A stretch of 64,000 nt of DNA, taken from assembly GCA_009667805.1 (NCBI GenBank), contig CM019065.1, positions 152,618,101 to 152,682,100 of the forward strand, given 5' to 3'. Positions 11,344 to 23,009 of this stretch are shown here, piece after piece (within the stretch, counting starts at the first letter, position 1; each line of letters starts with the position of its first letter). Made by a program: the position numbers and the translations under genes. Source of the stretch: Leptobrachium leishanense (taxonomy: Eukaryota > Chordata > Amphibia > Anura > Megophryidae). The notes beneath the pieces were generated by a model. The model did no database searches. It was not told the DNA's origin and saw only the letters and a list, made by a program, of their open reading frames with translations.

Positions 11344-11739
11344 ATATAGCGCATTTACTTTAAAAGCAGGTGTACAGGTTCAACAATACAAGTGTTTACC
11401 TATTAATTATGGCTTTTGCCTGGGGCCAGCCTATTGTAAGGGAGGGTGGAGCGAACAACACTTGTTCCTGGGCTGTGTCTTATTCCTATTCCATAGTAAA
11501 GGATAAAAGGGACAGTCGCAGAGCTCCTCGGGTGGATGCTGACCTCTGATGCCTCAATTGTTTCTATTTTTATTGTTTCTGAAAATAATTCCTTGTGGTG
11601 TACATTAATTTAATGCAGATTTCCATAGTATTTTTGTAAAGGTTTTTCTTTTCATATTATAAGTGTTTTGTTTTCTAATACCTTAGTGCAACCTGTCAAA
11701 CCTGAGGAATATTATTTTTAATAAATTGAGAGGAGATAC

Positions 11740-11876
11740 ATCATCTTGAACTCTGGAAGCTCAATCAACGTTCAGCACCCTGGACAGCTACTATATCTGA
11801 CATTAGATCTGAGAAGGTCACAGTGCAAGCTCCAAGGTAGATCTTGAACAGTGTATCTGCCATCTCCAGTGCCCTC
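11740..11876 (+). promoter_or_regulatory. GCK: Probable 5' UTR and proximal promoter of GCK exon 1
   Basis: This is the stretch directly upstream of the exon 1 start codon. It shows no recognisable transposon sequence and no clear TATA box. The transcription start cannot be placed from sequence alone. By homology of exon 1 to the mammalian islet/neuroendocrine first exon, the upstream promoter of the gene should lie here. The label rests on position only. Confidence 0.4.
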
Positions 11877-11921
11877 ATGCTGGATAACAGGAGCAGGATG
11901 GAGCCCATCCAAATGCAAAAG
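11877..11921 (+). CDS. GCK: Glucokinase coding exon 1 (islet/neuroendocrine-type first exon)
   Basis: The 45-nt coding part reads MLDNRSRMEPIQMQK and ends at a GT donor at 11922. Mammalian islet glucokinase starts MLDDRARMEAAKKEK, also 15 codons ending in phase 0, so length, phase and spacing of conserved residues agree. The start is the first ATG of that alignment; a second in-frame ATG lies seven codons on. This exon encodes the N-terminal tail of the enzyme, which phosphorylates glucose to glucose-6-phosphate and acts as the glucose sensor of beta cells and a liver hexokinase. The next exon is 39 kb away, in compatible phase. The short length made it easy to miss; the call depends on the downstream exons being GCK, which is secure. 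Confidence 0.85.
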
Positions 11922-12084
11922 GTACCTCTACTAATTCTGTTCTATTCCAAACATCCATGTATGTTTTTTTAATCGATTCTCAATCAATTATAATCATCGC
12001 CATATTTATTTATAAATTTTCATCATGGTCCACATGCTCTTTGTATTAGGAAGGATTTACAGTTCAGAGCTTATAAAATATTAA

Positions 12085-12361
12085 ATGTCAAATCATCATA
12101 GACAATCTAAGGATTTTGAGAGGACCATATACTGGACTAAGATTATTCCAGGACATCCATCCACTGAGAGTAATTTACATTTTTGGACAGTTCTTTTATG
12201 TAGCAGCACCTTTCTTATGTACAATGGTTGTTGTAGTGAACTTCTTTGTGCCACAGGTATCACATGTTTTGCTGATTGCGGTTTCTTTAACTGTTGCTTT
12301 TGGAGCTTTGTATTTTTCATATAGTTGTTGCCACAAACTTGTGAGTCAAAAAATATTTTAA
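12085..12361 (+). other. Hydrophobic open frames of unknown origin
   Basis: Two overlapping frames follow exon 1. The one at 12116-12361 has strongly hydrophobic stretches (for example FGQFFYVAAPFLCTMVVVVN, then a second run around VLLIAVSLTVAFGALYF). I recognise no family. It could be a relic of an exon or retrocopy (CAG|GTATCA at 12257 resembles a donor), or chance. No start context or conservation supports a gene. Confidence 0.2.
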
Positions 12362-12479
12362 AACATCACAAAAGAAGGCTGCAAATGAAAAGGTAAAGGA
12401 CCGGTCATGGGTATGCATCAGGGACATGCAGTGAGGTCAGTGGCTGGTGAGGCAATGGCTAATATCAGAGCCAGATATA

Positions 12480-14094
12480 CAGTTGTGTTCAAAATTATTC
12501 AACCCCCAATGCTGTAAAGGGTTTTAGGGAATTTAGTGTACATTTGTAATTGTATTCAGAATGAAATCCTACAAGGACTTTTTAAAGAACCATATGCAAC
12601 TAAAATGACATCAATTGGTTTTGTAATACAGTAGTAAATGTTTCTTTTGTGAATTCTTCATTGACACAATTATTCAACCCCTTAAAGACTACCACTCTGA
12701 AGAACAGAGGTTCATTCAAGTGTTTTCAATCAGGTATTGAAAACACCTGTGGATGTCATGTAGCAGCAATAAAGCATAATAATCACCAATTAGGCAGCTT
12801 TAAAATGACTGTGATACTCAGCTCCTTCTAGACATTTACTCGTGTGGTTACAAACATGGTGAAGTCAAGAGAACGGTCCAGGAAGACAAGAGAAGAGGTG
12901 ATTACTCTTCACAGGAAGGGCAATGGCTATAAGAAGATTGCAAAGATGTTAAACATACCAAGAGAGACCATAGGAAGCATCATTCGCAAATTCAAGGCAA
13001 AGGGCACTGTTGAAACGCTACCTGGTCGTGGCAGAAAGAAGATGCTGACTTCAACTGCTGTGCGCTACCTGAAGCGTAGAGTGGAGAAAAGTCCCCATGT
13101 GACTGCTGAGGAACTGAGAAAAGATTTGTCAGATGTGGGTACTGAAGTTTCAGCTCAGACAATACAGCGCACACTGCGTAATGAAGGCCTCCATGCCAGA
13201 ACTTCCAGGCGCACCCCCTTGCTGTCTCCAAAGAATAAGAAGAGTCGACTGCAGTATGCCAAAAGTCATGTGGACAAACCACAGAAGTTTTGGGATAGTG
13301 TTTTGTGAACTGATGAAACAAAATTAGAACTGTTTGGGCCCATGGATCAACGCTATGTTTGGAGGAGGAAGAACAAGGCCTATGAAGAAAAGAACACCTT
13401 GTCTACTGTGAAGCATGGCAGGGGTCAATCATGCTTTGGGGCTGTTTTGCTTCTGCAGGTACAGGGAAGCTTCAGCGTGTGCAAGGTACCATGAATTCTC
13501 TTCAGTACCAGGAGATATGGATGACAATGTGATGCAGTCCGTCACAAACCTGAGGCTTGGGAGACGTTGGACCTTTCAACAGGACAATGATCCCAAGCAT
13601 ACCTCCAAGTCCACTAGAGCATAGTTGCAGATTAAAGGCTGGAACATTTTGGAGTGACCATCGTAGTCACCTGACTTAAATCCGATTGAGAACCTCTGGT
13701 GGGACTTAAAGAAAGCAGTTGCAGTGCGCAAGCCTAAGAATGTGACTGAACTGGAGGCTTTTGCCCATGACGAATGGGCGAAGATACCCGTAGATCGCTG
13801 CAAGACACTTGTGTCAAGCTATGCTTCATGTTTAAAAGCTGTTATAACTGTAAAAGGATGTTGTACTAAGTACTTAGATTGAATGTGACTTGGGGGTTGA
13901 ATAAAACTGATAATGATGTGAGCACAGAAAAGACATTTGTGGTTATTTCATTATAAATGTTATGTTATATTTGTCTGACCTACACGTGCCTCTTTGATTT
14001 AATTGTAAGCAAGATGACTGAATGATCAAAATCAATGTCAAACTGGCCAAAACACTCAATTTCAGTGGGGGTTGAATAATTTTGAACACAACTG
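12480..14094 (+). mobile_element. Tc1/mariner element, 1,615 bp, nearly full length
   Basis: It lies between TA dinucleotides (12478-12479 and 14095-14096). The ends CAGTTGTGTTCAAAATTATT are identical inverted. A second, inner copy of the 'attattcaacccc' motif near 12669-12681 and a related one near 13890 suggest an IR/DR arrangement like that of other vertebrate Tc1 elements. The opposite arm of the host foldback preserves the empty target, confirming both ends. Confidence 0.92.
12856..13882 (+). pseudogene. Tc1-family transposase, inactivated
   Basis: The N-terminal part is open from MVKSRERSRKTREE through a helix-turn-helix segment (GYKKIAKMLNIPRETIGSII) and an arginine-rich linker with PGRGRKK. 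A TGA at 13306-13308, where a Trp codon is expected, breaks the frame directly before the first catalytic motif (TDETKLELFG). Further shifts follow between 13400 and 13700. The second motif (QDNDPKHTSKST) and the C-terminus from PIENLWWDLKKAV are still legible. It cannot make an active enzyme. Confidence 0.85.
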
Positions 14095-14569
14095 TACACA
14101 GATAACAACTAACTTTCTGCGGTTTGTGTTTGGCTGTAAATTATCTTTTACTCATTTACTGTACCCACACATATTATATACTGTTTATCTCACCAGTAAA
14201 TGGACTTTCTAAAAATACCATTATTTTCATAATATCATATACTTTACTATTAAAAAAAATAAAATATGCTAGAAAAACAGTTTTTCTGTGCCTGTGCCTG
14301 TGCCTGTCATACTCTGTATCAGCCACTAGAGGGAGCAGAGGAATCTGCCTGCGACTGTGCCCCTGACAATCAGCGACGAGCCTCCAATGCAGGCAGTTTT
14401 TAGAATGTCTTGGACCAATGGTCCATTGATCCAAGCTATTCCATTGCTCTGTCAGGGCCTCTCTGAGGCTCTGACGAGCATTGTTCAGGAAGTAGGCAGC
14501 GGGTGTGTGTTCCTATTTGAACAGACGCGCGGTGCAGACCTCCTGAGCAGCCTACTCCATTAGTTTATC

Positions 14570-14935
14570 TGTAACATGGCTGTAACGCGGTCCAACACAG
14601 GAGGAGAGAGATTGGGGGAAGAAAGGTAGATTTGGGTGTTGTCAGCGTAAAGATGATATTGGAGCCCGTAGGAAGAAATGAGGATGCCCAGAGAGACATA
14701 TATAGAGTATAGATTGAGAAAAGTAGGCAGCCCAGAACAGAGCCTTGAGGTACCCCAACCGAGAGAGGAAGCGGTGGGGAAGAGACACCAGTGAAGGAGA
14801 CACTGAAGGAGCGAAGAGAGAGATTAGAAGAGAACCAGGAGAGAGCTGTGTCTCTGAGGCCGAGTTGACGCAGGGTGAGGAGCAGGAGAAGGTGGTCGAC
14901 AGTGTCGAATGCAGCGGAAAAGGTCACTCTGCTCC
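14570..14935 (-). pseudogene. L2-type LINE reverse transcriptase fragment inside the foldback
   Basis: Minus-strand translation shows [12 protein letters not shown], then [11 protein letters not shown] and [10 protein letters not shown], matching the LINE at 55292-57565 ([19 protein letters not shown]). The YADD region is destroyed. It joins the inner edge of the foldback right arm. Confidence 0.75.
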
Positions 14936-15282
14936 CTCTAGTGACGGAAACAGAGTATAACAGGCACAGGCAGCTCCCTCGGTGGTGGATACAGAGTATG
15001 ACATGCACAGGCACAGAAAAAAATGTTTTTTCAATCATATACTGTATATATATTTTTAATAGTAAAGTATATGATATGATGAAAATAATGGTATCTTTAG
15101 AAAGTCCATTTAATAGCGAGAAAAACAGTATATAATATGTGTGGGTACAGTAAATTAGTAAAATATAATTTGCAGCTAAACACAAACCGCAGAAAGTTAG
15201 CTGTTATCTGTGTATATCTGGCTCTGATACTAGCCAGTGCCTCACCAGCCACTGACCTCAGCCACTGACCTCAACGTCCCTG

Positions 15283-15830
15283 GTATAAATTCTATACATT
15301 TGGACCTCCATACCTACTTCAACAGACAATTAGCCCCTTCATAACAAATGAGTTTGACATCCTGCATTAGTTTATGCTTATTACGTTTATGTATATGGAC
15401 CCAGTTAAATTTGGTAATTGATAGGCACGCATACAGTATATTCTACAAGTGACTTCTTGTGTAGCTTTGAAACACATGCGCAGGCAAAAGCTTGCCAGAC
15501 CTTTATGAGCATCTTGCTTGACTTTTAGCAGGCTTAGTTAAAGGGTATCCCACCTTTTACGATATTGACATGGATGTCAAATACTGCTGAATCAGAAATA
15601 GGAATGCACCCATACCATTTTATATGACCGAGTATGATACATTTTTCAGGTACTCACCAATACTGAGTACCGTTACTTTTATTTAATCTCATGTGACCGA
15701 TTTCCAATAAATAAATTAGGATTTTTGCTGAAAGTCTGTCCAATTTATGTTAATATTGAAATGTTTGGCCAGACACCCCATTTACCCACTGCACAGGCCT
15801 GCACACACCCTGACCACACACAAAGACACC
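15283..15830. other. Unassigned sequence
   Basis: No gene or named repeat is seen between the foldback element and the 'cagacctcaaatacatg' minisatellite. Confidence 0.4.
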
Positions 15831-15834
15831 AGAT

Positions 15835-15872
15835 CTCAAATATATACACACACCAGACCTCAAATACATGTA
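15835..15872. repeat. 'acctcagatacatgtatacccagacacc' minisatellite, left fragment
   Basis: One or two units before the Tc1 insertion. Further units are at 18227-18265 and 19354-19640, so one array of about 30-bp units was split twice. Confidence 0.65.
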
Positions 15873-16252
15873 CAGTTGCAATAAAAAGTATGTGAACCCT
15901 TTGGGATTACGTGGAGTTTTGCATGAATTGGTCATAAAATGTGCTCTGATCTTCATCTAAGTCACAACAATTTGAAAAACACAGTCTGCTTAAAATAATA
16001 CAACACAAACATTATATGTTTTCATGTGTTTATTGAACATAACATGTATACATTCTCAGTGCAGGGTGGGAATAGTATGTGAACCCCTAGCCTAATGTCT
16101 TTTCCAAGAGCTAATTGGAGCCAGGAGTGAGCCAACCTTGAGTCCAATCAGTGTGATATTATTGGATGTGTTGCTGAAAGCTGTCCTGCCCTTTAAAAAC
16201 ACACACCAGTTTTGGGTTTACTGGTTTCAAGAAGCACTGCCTGATGTGAACC

Positions 16253-17276
<1,024 letters not shown>

Positions 17277-17356
17277 GTCTAAAGGTTCACATACTTTTTC
17301 CACCCTGCACTGTGAATGTTTACATGTTCTGTTCAATAAAAACCTGAAAACATATA

Positions 17357-18081
17357 TGCCCCTATTACACGCTTTGCGCATATGCGCTCGCGCAGCGCAA
17401 TTTTTTTTGCACACGCAAAAAATGTTAGCGTGCGCAAATTAACTCAGTAGTATGCTCCGAGCGCAGTTCTTCAGCCTTCAACTTTTTACGTGCGCAAATC
17501 TGACGCGCAAATTCGTGCCGCAAATGAACGTTGCGTGCAGGAATCGGTGGGCATACTGTTTTTTCACGGGATTCAGCCAATCAGAATTAAGAACCACCAT
17601 TTTCTAAAGTTAGGTTGTTGCGGCTGTCAAAGTCAATCTGCGTATATGTGCTGCAGCAAAAAAATTTTTTGACAAATTATAAATTTTTGATGTCTGGGTA
17701 TGTGTAGAATGTGTAACTGTACTGTGCTGTATTTTTTTTTACTGCTGAGTTATTTAGTTTCGGCCACAACGATCATATTTGCAGTTAACACCAAGTTTTC
17801 AAAGACGTTACGAAAATTCGCGCAAACGTCGATCGTACGACTTTGCGCGAAGATTGTAATACCATCCGCACTAACGCATTTGCGCTCACAATGTTAAGTA
17901 TAGGATGCACGCAGGAACTTGCGCTCGCGCTGGGTTCGCACAGGGTCACTCGCGTTGGACGTTAACGCACATCGTTTGCGCGAATGTCGTACTACAACGT
18001 TCCGCGCAAATGGTTTTGTCCTCGCGCAAAAGCGCATTTGCGCGCGCGCAAATGCACTGCGCGAAGCGTGTAATAGGGGCC
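17357..18081. mobile_element. ATTACA-type MITE (725 bp) inserted in a Tc1 inverted repeat
   Basis: The ends TGCCCCTATTACACGC and the inverse of GGCCCCTATTACACGC are flanked by ATA on both sides (17354-17356 and 18082-18084). The left copy of the host terminal repeat (about 16007-16026, inverted) gives the uninterrupted 'acatataatgtttg', which supports a 3-bp duplication (a 2-bp reading TA with one more terminal base also fits). Confidence 0.85.
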
Positions 18082-18265
18082 ATAATGTTTGTGTTGTATT
18101 ATTTTAAGCAGACTGTGTTTTTCAAATTGTTGTGACTTAGATGAAGATCAGAGCACATTTTCTGACCAATTCATGCAAAACTCCACATAATTCCAAAGGG
18201 TTCACATACTTTTTCTTAAATACATGTATACCCAGACACATCAGACCTCAGATACATGTATACCC

Positions 18266-19349
18266 TGTAGCGCTGTGGTAAAATCTTGCTGTGGCAGTAC
18301 CTATTTTTGGCCACAAGATGGAGACTATCGCGATCAGAGATACTGGACATTGGGACTACAATGCCCGGCATGCTTTGCAAGAAGACAGGAAGTGGGTGGG
18401 GACTGGACACTTACATCCTCTGCCTCGTGGAGAAAGTTCCAGAGCGCGCCAGGGAAGGAGAGAAAGCAGACGCACCGAGGAGATCGCGGGAGAATCTAGG
18501 CCCAAAGCCCGAGGGTGACCTGTTGTTCCGGTTTTGGGGTCACCTAGCCTGAGGAGAAGGAGACTCGCCCAGCGCCCAGACACTGCTGCAGACCGGCGGA
18601 ATCGAGCGGAGAGCAGGCGGTGAGCTGGACAAGCGGCGTAAAGCTAGACAACGGATGCGGCCGCTAGTATCCCCAGTCAAAATCCGGAGGAGAGACGTCC
18701 TGGGTCAGCGGAGCCTAAAGAAATCATCGGATGGGTGAGAGGCCTCCAAGGCTGTTGTATGATTAAAGGACACTCTGCTGTTTTCTCTTTCAAGTCCACA
18801 GGGCCCCAACTGACTAGTCGAAGACCTTTCTTTATTAAACTCACTGGCCAGTTGAACAGTACCCGGGTACCACACACACACACAGATACACTTTTCACAT
18901 TCTGGGATTTAACCTGTGCAGGACTCATTTCCTTCTACGAATCGGAACAAGGGGTTAAAAGATAAATATACGTTCCGAATATATTTTTCCTCTTTTTCCG
19001 CTGCGCGTTTACCGTAATACGAAGGGATTGTATGTTTGGTTTTTTTTGCTACGTGTTCCCTTTTCTGAACTATCGGGAAATTGCATTGCTTTTATGTTCG
19101 GTTGCGAATATTTTATTTTCCGAAATACGAAGCCTCGTGTTTCGTTTCTTTTCCGCTACGCGTTTTACCGTGATACGAAAATACTGTAATAATACTTGTG
19201 AATACCGTATTTCAACATCTGCTCAAATATTTTAGTAAACTATATAAATGATAAAAACTCACAACTGTCTTGGAGTATATTTATTCCCTAGTGCGGGGAG
19301 ACTGACCCGTGGTTCATTTTCAGCGGCTCCTTCGGGAGTGAGCGCTACA
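18266..19349. mobile_element. Solo LTR, 1,084 bp
   Basis: It starts TGTAGCGCT and ends AGCGCTACA, a 9-bp perfect terminal inversion with TG...CA. It is flanked by ACCC on both sides (18262-18265 and 19350-19353) and interrupts the 30-bp minisatellite. No coding region or second LTR is present, so it is probably the product of recombination between two LTRs of a Gypsy- or ERV-like element; the class cannot be told from the LTR alone. Confidence 0.75.
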
Positions 19350-19353
19350 ACCC

Positions 19354-19640
19354 AAACACCAGTCCTCATATACATGTATAACCAAACACCCCTACCTCAT
19401 ATACAGAACATGTATACCCAGACACCAGACCTCAGATACATGTATACCCAGACACCAGTCCTCAGATCCATGTATACCAAGGTACACCAGACCTCAGATA
19501 CATGTATACCCAAACACCAGTCCTCAGATACAAGTATACCCAGACACCCCAGACCTCAGATACATACACAGTATATACATATATATATAATATATATATA
19601 TACATATATATATACATATATACATTGCAGACCTCAGACA
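19354..19640. repeat. 'cctcagatacatgtatacccagacacc' minisatellite and TA-rich run
   Basis: About eight units of roughly 28-33 bp, then an alternating 'atatatac' tract at 19571-19624. Confidence 0.8.
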
Positions 19641-19904
19641 CAAACACTGTGATGGAGATTGCTCTAGCTGGAATGCCACACAGTATAAGTCAGACCGTGC
19701 GCAATGCTCTGATACGTCATTGCTGAGCGCTGCTTGTGCTCTGACTCACATTCTAACGTTGGGGTCATTGGCGGCCAAAACTGAATTATACCCGTAATGA
19801 GTGAAGGCTATCTCATCTTGTCCAATAAAAGAACTGTTGTAGCTCAAGCTGCAGAAAAATGTAATGCTGGCCATGACAGAAAGGTGTCAGATCACATTTG
19901 AAAT

Positions 19905-20458
19905 CAGGGCCGTCTTTAATATTCACTGGGCCCTGGGCAAACATTTTCTTGGGCCTCCCATGCAATTTTGCCCTCTACCCCAACATCCCCCCCAAAAAAA
20001 ACAGCCATCACCTCCCCATTTGATCCGATAATTGGGAATGAAGGTGAGTTAGTGCAGCAGCATTGTTAGCATTATATGTAAAAGCACATAATGCCAATGC
20101 CTTAGAACTTATTTTTTTATATAAAACCTGTCATGTTTGGTATCAATGGAAAGGTAATGCTATGGTCTTTCCAATAATTGACCCTCTACCCTCTAATGTT
20201 CCAGAGATACAGGGTCCAAAGAACCCCTCATATCTCCTCCATAGGGAATTTCCTGATCGACTGGGGGGCTTTCCTGTTTCTGACGCAATGAAATCAATGG
20301 GCGTGGGCAAGTCCCGTAGGGAGCTGACCTGCCTTCGAGAGAAGGTCACAATCGGCACCAAGCCATCGGGCCATGTTTTTTTTCTGGGCTCAAGGGGCAG
20401 CTGCCTTGGGCCCCCAACAATGACTGGCCCCCTTTGTCCCACGTTAAAGACAGCTCTG
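19905..20458. mobile_element. 554-bp non-autonomous hAT element
   Basis: The ends CAGGGCCGTCTTTAA and TTAAAGACAGCTCTG are inverted, and tttgaaat flanks both sides exactly (19897-19904, 20459-20466). It contains no transposase. Confidence 0.88.
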
Positions 20459-20469
20459 TTTGAAATTTA

Positions 20470-20940
20470 CCACCTACCGGTACTTAGAGAATTTAGCAGA
20501 CCACTTATACCCCATTCATGGGAATGGTGTTCCCTGAAGGCAGTGGCCTCTTTCAGCAGGATAATGCACTCTGCCACAACGCAAAAAAGTTTCCAGGAAC
20601 GGTCTGAGTAACATGACAAAAGATTTCAATGTGTTGCATTGGCCTCCACAGTCCCCAGATCTTAATGCGATAGAACATGTGTGAGATTTGCTGGAACAAC
20701 AAATGCAATCCATAGAGGCCCCATTTCGTAACTTGCAGGACTGAAAGAATCTGGTGCTAATGTCTTGGTGCCAGATAGCACAGGACACATTCAAAGGTCT
20801 TATGTAGTCCATGTTTTGACGCATCAGAGCTGTTTTGGCAGCATAAGGGGGACCTAGTGTACACATTATTAGCCATAGCCAGGTGATTTTAATGTTGTGG
20901 CTTATTAGTGTATTCAACTTCTACAGTTAATATAGCATCA
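20470..20940 (+). pseudogene. Degenerate Tc1-like transposase 3' fragment
   Basis: Across several frames the text reads as LFQQDNALCHNA and then PPQSPDLNAIEH, typical of the second and third catalytic blocks of a Tc1-like transposase of a different family from the others here. It ends in a possible terminal repeat ('ttttaatgttgtggctta'). The 5' part is not clear beyond the hAT insertion. Confidence 0.65.
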
Positions 20941-21289
20941 GTCAGTGCAAAATGTATTTAGCACAGATCACTATTTCCTGAATTTTAGAAGATACATATA
21001 TATTATAAGTGCTACTCTAAACGAATAGAATAACAAATTTACTTTTTTGGTATACCTATGATTATAAATCAGTACAGGTGTATTTATGATTTTTGCAATT
21101 TATTTACAATAGATTGTTTACTGTCTAGCAAGTTATATAATTTTAATATACATTCATACTCGCTGAGGGGCTTAAAGGTTGATATTTGGTAGCAGAGGGT
21201 TATTCCCAGTTTTCAGCTGTTGTCTCTAGTCTAATATTTCTAATTCCATTTAATATTTTTCTAATTTCACAATTGTGTTATCATGAGAA
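20941..21289. other. AT-rich unassigned sequence
   Basis: No gene or repeat recognised. Confidence 0.4.
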
Positions 21290-21292
21290 TAA

Positions 21293-21704
21293 GGCTAGGG
21301 TGCAGTACGGACATCGTCAGTACGGATGACGCAGTAGTGGCCACACAGTCCGTTTTTTCACTGAAGTTATTTTTGACGGATGTAGGAGGGAAAAATAAAT
21401 TACAATGAAAAAACATTCTTTCCGTCAAAAATGCTGGACGTATAAATGCAGTCCGTCTGACCATGCTCCATCACTCACACACAAAGCTATGCAGACGTTA
21501 TGGACGTGGCGCACTCTGCACGTCCGTTCTAGCAGTATTACGTTCTTGCCTAACCTGCGTCCGTTTGCAGCGTCCGTCAGCCCCCGCACTTCTGTGCGCA
21601 CGTACTTCGTGTGTGGGTCTCCATTTAACACAATTGTATGCTATCACGGACGTACTTATGTGCGGCAACTCGGACGTTAACACTGCGTTCGTCTGACCCC
21701 AGCC
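21293..21704. mobile_element. Harbinger-like MITE (GGCTAGGGT... ends), 412 bp
   Basis: The ends GGCTAGGGTGCAG and the inverse of GGCTGGGGTCAGACG match those of the copies at 46042-46477 and 63645-63965. The inside is rich in 'acgtccg' and 'cggacg' palindromic words. It lies between TAA and TTA, both forms of the TWA target of PIF/Harbinger elements. Confidence 0.65.
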
Positions 21705-21709
21705 TTACA

Positions 21710-22470
21710 TTGATGCTATTTTCCAAGTGGCATATTGGTGCTTTTTTAGCTGTACAATGTTGATTCTTCAATATGCATGTTAATGACTTGATTGTGAGTG
21801 TTTCATAGTCTAAATACAATTGCCAGAAGTCCAATTTTTTTTATTATTGATTACTAAATGGATTGTAATTGTGGCTCCATTGTTTTACTGGCCTGCTAGG
21901 TATCAACAAATCTTTTCACTGTATAGTAGATGTATATGGCCATAAATCATATGTGACACAATCTATGCTTACTATAGTCTTGGAGGCTCATTGTGTTAAA
22001 TATTATGAATGATTTATTAATAAACCAAACCTGACCGGTCTCTTGTGTGTAGCTGGAAAGCCTCCCCTCGCCCATCATTATGTGCCAGTAACCATTCCAA
22101 TAATTTACAGATCCAAAGCCAGCCATGCTTGTAATAGTCCCTCCTGACCTCTGATCCAAGCATGTGCATATGCTGCAAGGTAAACATCTCCTTACTGCCA
22201 TAACATGCTGATTGATTGGATTTCCCCACAACCAGGAGGAGCTTTTAGTGGAGATAACAGGCAAACCAGCCATCTGTTGCTTGAAGACATAAACATACAC
22301 TCACACACAATCACTCACCCATTCATAAACTTCTGTATTGAAATAGTAATGTGGGGCTTCTGGGCAGTACCCAGATCCATTAACCCACAGTGTACACTGT
22401 GGTATATTACAGTTTGTACTTCAACACCTGGGTGAAGAAAAATAAGATAAGCAGGTGGGTTTTGTAAAGC
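21710..22470. other. Unassigned sequence
   Basis: No gene is recognised; the short minus-strand frames have no family resemblance I can support. Confidence 0.4.
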
Positions 22471-23009
22471 CCATATTTATTTATAAAGGATTTTACCAGG
22501 AAGAATACTCGTTTTCAAGTATGTCCTGGGTTCAAGAACATTGAATTTTAACAGTAGGTACAGAAATACAAAGTAATAAAATGCAACATATAAAAAACAA
22601 CACATATACAGATAAACAGAAAAAAAATATGTAGGAATTGTAGTCACTATGTTACATGTTTACAGGAGCATTCTGTATCGAGGTATGTTAATAGGGAGCT
22701 ATTGAGGGACTTTAAAATGGGGGAAGATTTGATGGCATCTGCAGTGGCGTAGCGTGGGGGGGGGGCTGGGGGGGCCGTGGCCCCAGGCGCAGTTTTCTTA
22801 GGGGCGCATAATTTCAAAAGAAATTTGCGCCCCTAAAAGTTGAGGCCCGGACTTGGGCGGCTGTTCGAATGCTCTATCGGCATTCGGACAGCCGCCCCTG
22901 GAGCTCCGTCTCCGGCATACTTACCTGCCTGAGCGGCGCAGGGAAAGTTTCCTCGCTTCCGCTCTTTGAAGGACCCAAGCCAGGGTCACGTGGGACTCCC
23001 ACGTGTCTG

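Larger units (their letters stand above)
12419..15282. mobile_element. Foldback hAT-like element with arms of about 300-350 bp
   Basis: The left arm (12419-12479 and 14097-14341) is the inverse of the right arm (14927-15282). Both begin CAGGGAC and share 'tgaggtcagtggctggtgag'. Flanks gtatgcat (12411-12418) and gtataaat (15283-15290) agree at 6 of 8 positions. The right arm has a 14-bp local duplication near its tip. The middle holds an L2 LINE fragment. The left arm is interrupted by the Tc1 at 12480-14094. Confidence 0.7.
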
